From NCBI GenBank assembly GCA_026770575.1, contig MU657482.1:4448-16953 (forward strand): a stretch of DNA of 12,506 nucleotides, in the 5' to 3' direction. This stretch comes from Pelagophyceae sp. CCMP2097 (Eukaryota > Sar > Pelagophyceae). Below the pieces are notes generated by a model. It did not search any database. It saw nothing but the letters and a program-made list of their open reading frames with translations, and was not told where the DNA came from. This document shows positions 7,503 through 12,506 of this stretch, piece by piece. A program made the position numbers and the translations under genes. The first letter of the stretch is position 1. Each line of letters starts with the position of its first letter.

Positions 7503-8771
7503 ATGTCAGGAATATCCGATCGATTCAAGGCAATTGACAAATCACGCAGTGCCCCTGCTCGTCTAGTATTTCACAAAATTGTTCCTAACAGCGGTTCTTG
7601 TTTCAAAGGCGGGGAGACGTGTCGTATAAAATTACCAGCTAATAAAATAGCCAGTTATATTGACATTAATGCGTCCTTTTTTGCGGCAAAAGTTAAAATA
7701 TCCGCCGCAAACGCAAGAATGTCGGCTATTGGATCAAGTGGATTTTTCTCTTCAGTCAGTCTAAGAAACCATGGCTCACAGTTATGTAGTATAATGAATT
7801 ATCCAGTATATCGTAACATTCATCAAAATGGACAGGTAGATAAACAATTCATGGCGGGCGACGGTAATATCAGCCATGGGATGAAGGACACGGTTGATGG
7901 TATCTCGATGGAGATGAATAAAACTTATTCGTTTACTGAGCCTTTGTCCAATCTTGTTGGTTCGTTCTTTGGCAATGGTACATATATCCCACTTTTTTCT
8001 GCGGATAGTTTGGAACTTGATCTGGTTTGTGGGACTAATTTTTATAATTTTTCTTATAAAAAAAACGATGACAATCCAGGACGACTTTGAGCCCTTGCTG
8101 AACAACTTGAACATGATGCCGATGATAATGGTTTACTATTCAGTAATGTTGTCCTCTATCTCGCGATAGAAGAATGTGCTCCACAAGTTGATTCTCAGAT
8201 CATCGCATCTCATAATGGCATTTTTAAATATTAAGCGGTTAATACCACATCATTTGTTTCTACAATCCCCTTAGGTACACAGTCCCACGTCTTCAATTTG
8301 GGCGCGTCAATGAGTTCAGTCAATTCCATCAACAACGTGGTATCAAAGCAATTTCCAAAGTATAATCACCAATGGCAGACCTTCGAACAAAATAAAATTG
8401 TTACAATGACTTTGATGATAGACGTTACTCCGGTTATGATCAGTGGGGGTATCCTAACTAAATCTTCGGCGATTAAAAAAAGTTTCGCACGAATCGCTTC
8501 TCATCAACTATCTGATTTAGCAATTTATGGTAATGAAACGCTTGCTGAATACGAAGCGAGATCATTTATAGTGTCAATAGATTATGAGAGTATGATTGGC
8601 AAGTGCGACAATTTACGAATCGGGATGAACATAAGTTCGTGTATCTCCACGATTGGTGTTGAATTTTCTGAACCCACAACTGAAATCCTTTCCATGACAG
8701 CGTTTGTAAATTTTGATGCATTAATATCATTGGACTGTACAACCACTCGCTCATTTGAACTGTCTTTTTAA
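7503..8771 (+). pseudogene. Major capsid protein (double jelly-roll type), two nonsense codons
   Basis: From the ATG at 7503 one frame runs 422 codons to TAA 8769-8771, interrupted only by TGA at 8088-8090 and TAA at 8232-8234. There is no frameshift in 1269 nt, unlike most neighbours. Length is somewhat below typical Polinton capsid proteins. The sequence is beta-rich without enzyme motifs; stretches such as YIPLFSADSLELDL near residues 159-172 and TTSFVSTIPLGTQSHVFNL resemble conserved strands of adintovirus/Polinton hexon-like capsid proteins, and the location between a core-like gene and the packaging ATPase is the usual one. Hexon-like trimers of this protein would build the icosahedral shell. 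The upstream region is AT-rich with an octamer array at 7410-7449. Family identity rests on context plus motif resemblance. Confidence 0.75.
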
Positions 8772-8790
8772 AAAAAAAAATTTTTTTTTT
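8770..8790. terminator. A11/T10 palindrome at the capsid stop codon
   Basis: Eleven A (8770-8780) are followed directly by ten T (8781-8790), starting within the capsid stop codon. It is a perfect A/T palindrome and a likely hotspot for length variation. It may act as a 3'-end signal like the other gene-end inverted repeats. The remaining bases to 8950 are AT-rich; an ATG at 8797 opens a 47-residue frame that I do not consider supported. Confidence 0.45.
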
Positions 8791-8950
8791 ACATATATGA
8801 GAATAGTGTTAATGATTTTTACTGACGAAAGTAATATAACGTTGATAGGATTTTACATCTTTGCGAGTTTCAAACAAACGATTCCCTTAAACAGGAAAAA
8901 GAAAATCTTCAAAATAATAAAAATAATAAAACAAAAATAAAAATAATATA

Positions 8951-9732
8951 ATGAAGATTGTTGAGAATGTTAACAAATCGAATGACGTGGATATTATACA
9001 GCAATCCGTAGATAATAAATTTAAATTCTATGATAAGAAGAACAACTTGCATTCCCCTGCCTTATGGATTGATAAACCCCATTTTTCAAAATAAAACATG
9101 TTTGTCTTCTTACTGGTAGTTCGGGGTCAGGAAAACGACTTTGGCGTTGAGTCTCATAACAAGTTCAATACATCGTTTTTATCAGGGGGTATTCGATAAA
9201 ATTCTACTCTGTTGCCCGCCGTCTACATTAAATTCTTTACAGGAAAAAAAAGCATTTAAAAATTTGCCACAGAATTAAATATATGATGTTTTTGATGAGG
9301 ATTTTTTGGATAACGCTATGGAATTGTTAGAAGTTACTTCATTTGAGCAACAGGACGTTTTATTATTTATCGACGATGCCGCCTTGAAATTAAAAACCAA
9401 TAAACGCGTAATTGATAAATTGTCAGGGATTGCCATGAAACATCGTCACTTGCGTTGCACGATTTATCTGTTATGTCAGGATTTAATCCAAGTTCCACTT
9501 ACAATAAGGGAAAATTGTAATATGCTCATTTATTTCAAGCCTTTGAATAGCAAATGCACAAAACTTTTCTTGGAGGTATTTAACCACAGCTATCATATCG
9601 AGATTTTTACAATTATTTGATTTTATCTTTACAAAAAAAGGAAATTTTTTAATATTGAAGAATGCGGAAGTTAGAGAATTTTATTAAAATTCCAATCTAC
9701 TTTCTTTTAATAGTGTTGATAATGGTGTCTGA
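8951..9732 (+). pseudogene. Genome-packaging ATPase (FtsK/HerA, A32-like)
   Basis: The ATG at 8951 follows AATAATATA. This ATPase would drive viral DNA into the capsid using ATP. Seen directly: Walker A TGSSGSGK (9112-9135); Walker B DVLLFIDDA (9354-9380) with the hydrophobic run and DD; and CQDLIQVPLTIREN (about 9475-9516) with the polar sensor region typical of the family. Lesions: a TAA at 9092-9094 with a frame change before Walker A; a shift immediately after the Walker A lysine, where an A4 run seems one base short; a TAA at 9276-9278; and a shift near 9605-9615, after which the C-terminal part reads on to TGA 9730-9732. The gene cannot make an active enzyme as it stands. A hairpin (9731-9751) overlaps the stop, and the next gene starts at 9752. 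Confidence 0.88.
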
Positions 9733-9751
9733 TCTTCTAAAAAAGAAGGTC
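9731..9751. terminator. 8-bp hairpin between ATPase stop and next ATG
   Basis: GATCTTCT (9731-9738) pairs with AGAAGGTC (9744-9751) with one G.T wobble around a loop of five A. It starts inside the ATPase stop codon and ends one base before the ATG at 9752, filling the whole intergenic gap. The mixed composition makes chance less likely than for the AT-only cases. Confidence 0.5.
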
Positions 9752-10144
9752 ATGAAAAAATTTAAACGTGTTTTTAAAAAAAATATTTGATGATATTCGA
9801 TTTGGAAACAGGCGATTTATGTCACCAAAAGAACATAAAAACCTAATCCAAACATTATGATACACAACCATCATTATATTCAAACTAAACGAGTTGAACA
9901 AAAATTCTCTCAAACCTTCCACAAAAATCTTTTTGTTTAAAAACTCATCGTAACCCCCGAACCCATTGTTGTGAAAATGATAGTCGTAATAGAAGTTCGA
10001 ACACCAATACGATATAAAAGTCGATCTGATCTATCTGCTGTAGATTAAGAAGAAGTTCGTAGACAAGACAGAGAACGTGCAGCGAATAAAAAGGAGAGAA
10101 AAAAAATCGCTGCACTTGAAGAACTTGACGAAGAAGCAAAATAA
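9752..10144 (+). pseudogene. Charged protein of unknown function
   Basis: The ATG at 9752 opens a very basic start (MKKFKRVFKKN) that shifts frame in an A8 run; the next segment contains RFGNRRFMSPKEHKNL, stops near 9857, and continues in that frame to about 9950. A third segment in another frame, 9941-10144, has one in-frame stop and ends with a highly charged, probably helical tail (EEVRRQDRERAANKKERKK and an acidic end). About 130 codons in all. I recognise no family. It follows the ATPase directly and is convergent with the gene ending at 10146. It could be a small DNA-binding or virion protein, but nothing in the sequence shows this. Confidence 0.4.
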
Positions 10145-10145
10145 A

Positions 10146-10641
10146 TTAAACAAATTGACACAATATTCTGCTCGAATTATCTACTAACCCAGAATCATCT
10201 GAATCATCTGAATCATCATCTTGAATTATTTTTTTGACTTTTTGAATTTTTGAATTTCGGACTTTTCAGACTTTTTGGACTTTCTTGTTTTATGATGGTT
10301 TTGTCCGTGATTCGAGCGCCATGTTTACATTCCTATGAATCTCATTCATTTTTTCCTCATCTTTAATCTTTTTATTATTTTCCTTTTTTTCTTTATTTCG
10401 AATTTATTTAAATTCGCCTTATTTTCTATCGGCAGATATTTGGGCGGCAGTTCGAGCACGTTATAATTTCGGTTTAATAAATAAATTCTTCATTAACTGC
10501 TTTACACGGAACAATTTTTTCCATACTTTCGACAGGTTCATCAATCTCTTCATTATCTTCAACAAATTCTTTCTTTTTTTAGGGGAGTCCTCTTTTAGGA
10601 TTAACTTCTTTACTTATTTCACATAGGGGTTCTTTCTCCAT
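10146..10641 (-). pseudogene. Lys/Glu-rich protein with acidic tail, unknown
   Basis: From the ATG at 10641 the frame reads MEKEPLCEISKEVNPKRGLP, then a stop, then a Glu-rich stretch to another stop about 57 codons in. Coding-like segments continue in other frames: a Lys-rich middle (ELPPKYLPIENKANLNKFEI and similar) and a C-terminal part with DDDSDDSDDSG, ending at 10146-10148. The whole is low-complexity and highly charged, suggesting a disordered, perhaps nucleic-acid-binding or regulatory protein. Several shifts and stops are present. Boundaries are approximate except the start and the final stop. Confidence 0.4.
10192..10218. repeat. Three tandem 9-bp units coding Asp-Asp-Ser
   Basis: GAATCATCT occurs twice in tandem, followed by GAATCATCA. 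On the minus strand it codes an acidic DDS repeat in the tail of the gene at 10146-10641. It is a simple in-frame expansion. Confidence 0.8.
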
Positions 10642-10703
10642 ATAATAATAATATATATTTAAATATGTAGAAAAAATTTCATAATATTCCTAAAAATATA
10701 AAC
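10642..10703. promoter_or_regulatory. Divergent intergenic region, probable two-way promoter
   Basis: Sixty-two bases, almost all A/T, separate the start of the minus-strand gene at 10641 from the plus-strand ATG at 10704. They contain ATATATATTTAAATAT-like words that can serve as TATA elements in both directions. No finer element can be assigned. Confidence 0.4.
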
Positions 10704-10910
10704 ATGTCTTGATTTATCAATACTGAAGATCAATACGACTTTTATAATTACAAAGAAAGATTTGATTATTTTGAAGATCATATAATCGAATTGATTATTA
10801 AAATAAGCCGCGAGAAAGTAGTTGTATGTAATAAAAAGGAAAATTAGCAGAGAAAAAAATTGAATTCTGTTATTATTACAAAAGGGACTGATACAATTTC
10901 ATTCGATTAA
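10704..10910 (+). pseudogene. Small acidic protein, unknown
   Basis: The ATG at 10704 starts a single 68-codon frame to TAA 10908-10910, with TGA at codon 3 and one TAG near codon 49. The first half is acidic and aromatic (NTEDQYDFYNYKERFDYFED), the second half basic. There is no frameshift, and the length and composition look like a real small gene. It shares a divergent promoter region with the gene at 10641, and its last 35 bases overlap the 3' end of the minus-strand nuclease gene. No family recognised. Confidence 0.45.
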
Positions 10911-11294
10911 ATTGATTTTTTCTGGCTTCTCTATATAGTTCATGATAATTCGGGTTGTAAGAACGGAATTTCTTAGCACGAATACGTTCCTTCTCCCTAT
11001 TTCTGAGAGCCCATTGATCCCAACTTCCCTTTTGTGAATTATTTGGGATATTTTAATTGACACAAGTATGATTCTTTATAAAATATCTTTCCCGTTTTCT
11101 TAGTTTATTTTTATTTTAAAACGTTATCTCCTCTAAACGCGATATTAATAACATCCATGTTCTAAAACTAGTTTTGATGTTTTTGTAGGGTTTGATGCAT
11201 GTCCAGAAAGACGAGTTTGTAAAGTTTGATCTGTGACTCCAAAACATCGCAAATTTGTTTCTAAACAAGTAATCATGTAAATTTGTCCCTTCAT
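10876..11294 (-). pseudogene. GIY-YIG endonuclease, frameshifted
   Basis: The ATG at 11294 is preceded on the minus strand by TATATAAT. The N-terminal part reads MKGQIYMITCLETN, giving a GxIY first motif; the second motif is CFG where YIG is usual; and TRLSGH holds the expected catalytic arginine. Towards the C-terminus LRKRERYFIKNHTCVN matches the RExYxI-type segment with the candidate catalytic glutamate, followed by a basic stretch (RNREKERIRAKKFRSYNP) of the kind seen in virus-borne homing-type nucleases. The frame is broken after HGCY (stop at 11145-11147), shifts again near 11115, has a TAA after CVN, and ends at 10876-10878. In active form it would make site-specific DNA cuts; here it is a remnant. 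Confidence 0.78.
10894..10914. terminator. 6-bp inverted repeat at small gene end
   Basis: CAATTT (10894-10899) and AAATTG (10909-10914) flank 9 nt and overlap the stop codon at 10908-10910. It is a weak member of the gene-end series. Confidence 0.25.
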
Positions 11295-11322
11295 ATTATA
11301 TAATAAGATAATAAATTTTATC

Positions 11323-11344
11323 TTTAAAAACCGCAATTTTTAAA
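11323..11344. terminator. Perfect 8-bp inverted repeat just past PolB stop
   Basis: TTTAAAAA (11323-11330) and TTTTTAAA (11337-11344) are exact complements around CCGCAA. On the minus strand it begins at the base after the polymerase stop (11345-11347) and ends before the nuclease start at 11294. It is a candidate polymerase transcript end. Confidence 0.5.
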
Positions 11345-12268
11345 TCAAATCCTTGAGGAACTGTAAAAATCTCCATTATCATCCAATTTTCCTTTTTCGT
11401 TAATATATTGTCGTTTTCCCCAGCGATTTTTATTTATTTCGCGCTTTGTCTGTTCAGAGTCTACATTTGTCTGTGTGATAAAATCGCACTTTTTCGTCCA
11501 ATCTTTTAATCGAGATATTTTGATAGAATTCTTTCGTTTTTACTTCATACATTTCTTCAAAGTCTTGCCATAGTTTAGTTTGAGGATCATCAATCTCTGT
11601 GTCACCTCGTTTTTCTAAGAATTTTATATATGCCGGCATTTTTGTCGAGACCCCCTTGCCTCTTAAATAATATTGTAGAGTTTGGTTTTTTGAACTGATA
11701 TATTTAAACGCATACAGTTTCGGGGCGATGAAGATGGCTTTCAAGATTTTTCCACCAACATCATCATCAATCCCACCAAGATCTTTATCTATTTTAACAT
11801 AATCCAAACATTCAGATGGGATGACCATGCTGTCCGTGTCGTAATAAAAAGGCATGCGGTTCATCGTATTTCCGCATTGGTTATATTTTCAATCATTTTT
11901 TGTCGAGAGTACCCTAAAATAAACTCACCTAAATGTGAAGGCTTTTGAGCATATTTTTCTTTACTATTTTCCGAAGATTCATAAGAGACAACCCAACGAT
12001 TCGAATCGACTTCATTAATTTCTAAAAACTTATTCTTTTGTAACAAAATAGAGAATTCTTCAGGTTTTGAGATGATTTTCTTTTTTTTGAATACTCCCCT
12101 GTAACATTTTTCCATATAGCGCATTTAAATCAATTTTGACTGTTAGATATTGGCAAGTACCTTTTATAGCGTTCTTCTTCATCTCGTAGAATACTTCGAC
12201 ATATTTTTTTAAAATTGGCGCGCATTCTTTCCAATAATCCTCGAATACTTTGATTTTTACCCCGCCTT
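11345..12268 (-). pseudogene. Family B DNA polymerase, C-terminal fragment
   Basis: This is the palm-to-thumb portion of a family B polymerase, most likely the protein-primed type of Polintons, which copies the linear viral genome. Reading along the minus strand: a helix-rich segment (VKIKVFEDYWKECAP, about 12220-12265); KIDLNALYGK at about 12110-12140, the Kx3NxxYG motif B; PSHLGEFILGYSRQKM; and YYDTDS at 11829-11846, the metal-binding motif C. The C-terminal segment ends at 11345. Frames change at an A8 run near 12085, just before YYDTDS (about 11864), and near 11460. The exonuclease domain and motif A are missing: homology stops at about 12268, where the base composition changes abruptly. 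The apparent starts at 12124 and 11864 are internal and not real. The assignment to the protein-primed subgroup comes from context. Confidence 0.88.
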
Positions 12269-12269
12269 T

Positions 12270-12506
12270 TTGGCATTTTCGATATCAACACTCGAATACC
12301 AACCCCACGGCTGTTTCGAGACCGGATTTCGTTTTTGGCGATTCCTCGAAAAACGGCCGAAAAGAACTTAACCTCCAGCCTGCTGCACGCGCCCCACCCA
12401 TGGCACAGTGGCGGTGGTTCGGGCGGTCGATCGGGTCCACTGGCATCGCGTTGCGGTGGTAGTAAAGATTTTCAAGGGGCGCGTCTCCTTGGTGAGATAC
12501 GCCTCA
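12270..12506. other. GC-rich segment unlike the rest; probable host or repeat DNA
   Basis: From about 12270 the sequence becomes clearly GC-rich with no long A/T runs, and polymerase homology ends. Open frames of about 70 codons exist on both strands, as expected in GC-rich DNA, and none looks like a known protein. Small inverted repeats are present: CGTTTTT (12330-12336) with AAAAACG (12349-12355), and GCGTCTC (12481-12487) with GAGATACGC (12494-12502, two-base bulge). CTCGAATAC occurs at 12240-12248 and 12291-12299, either side of the transition. It may be host flank or a repeat inserted into the polymerase gene. Confidence 0.6.

Larger units (their letters stand above)
150..12268. mobile_element. 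Decayed Polinton/adintovirus-like element (partial)
   Basis: PolB, packaging ATPase, capsid-like, penton-like and core-like genes and a fibre occur together in under 12 kb, a set established for Polintons/Mavericks and adintoviruses. The left limit is uncertain because no terminal inverted repeat or target duplication was found. The right limit is the compositional break near 12268. No integrase or protease gene was recognised in the window. Confidence 0.75.

Noticed and set aside
2729..8234. Reassigned stop codons (alternative genetic code)
   Set aside because: All three stops occur in frame, and where a sister copy exists the replaced codon is Lys or Glu (2729, 3131), not the Gln or Trp expected from known reassignments. 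Frameshifts occur as well, so decay explains it better.
8755..8940. Plus-strand ORF after the capsid gene
   Set aside because: It starts inside the capsid gene in another frame, runs through the A/T palindrome and has a low-complexity Lys/Ile tail. A shorter version from the ATG at 8797 remains possible but has no support.
583..12268. All frameshifts as sequencing error in an intact virus
   Set aside because: Many shifts do fall in homopolymers, but the numerous substitution-type stops and the truncated polymerase need true mutation. A mixture of both cannot be excluded without reads.
12250..12462. ORF in the GC-rich end
   Set aside because: Open frames on both strands are expected at this composition; there are no motifs, and the frame spans the compositional break.

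Overview
The window holds most of a decayed, integrated double-stranded DNA virus of the Polinton/Maverick (adintovirus-like, Polinton-like virus) kind, in an AT-rich eukaryotic sequence of unknown host. The diagnosis rests on linked hallmark genes: a family-B DNA polymerase fragment with a YxDTDS motif (minus strand, right end), an FtsK/HerA-type packaging ATPase with Walker A and B motifs, a large capsid-type ORF in the position expected for the double-jelly-roll major capsid protein, a penton-like gene, a small basic/hydrophobic core-like gene, and a long fibre with collagen-like and adenovirus-like shaft repeats. No retroviral-type integrase and no adenain-type protease were recognised, so the element probably continues beyond a window edge or has lost them.

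Layout. 1-268: tandem and inverted repeats and a strong hairpin. 269-494: weak small ORF. 583-1243 (-): class 3 lipase. 1285-1740 (+): GIY-YIG/T5orf172-type nuclease. 1769 to about 4482 (+): fibre with collagen-like stretch, duplicated shaft module, four 21-residue repeats and a head-like end. About 4483-5392 (+): second fibre-like region. 5427-5627 (-): small unknown gene. 5860-6783 (+): penton-like. 6835-7365 (+): core-like. 7503-8771 (+): major capsid-like. 8951-9732 (+): packaging ATPase. 9752-10144 (+) and 10146-10641 (-): convergent charged unknown proteins. 10704-10910 (+): small acidic protein. 10876-11294 (-): GIY-YIG nuclease. 11345 to about 12268 (-): C-terminal part of PolB. About 12270-12506: GC-rich DNA unlike the rest, probably host or another repeat, cutting off PolB.

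Nearly every gene carries nonsense codons or frameshifts. Many shifts lie in A/T homopolymers and could be sequencing errors, but several stops are substitutions whose ancestral codon can be read from a duplicated copy in the same gene (AAG/AAA to TAA, GAA to TAA). This is therefore mainly a pseudogenised virus. The capsid-like and core-like genes have kept one frame throughout (1269 and 531 nt, stops only), while penton, ATPase, lipase and PolB are frame-broken.

Two shared signals survive. Inverted repeats sit on or just past many stop codons (571-588, 1700-1738, 5389-5401, 8770-8790, 9731-9751, 11323-11344), reminiscent of the hairpin polyadenylation signals of Mimivirus. A TATA(AT)ATG context marks several start codons. 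In the intact virus, PolB would replicate the genome, the ATPase package it, capsid, penton and core proteins form the shell, the fibre bind cells, and the lipase and nucleases act as accessory functions; the last part is inference.
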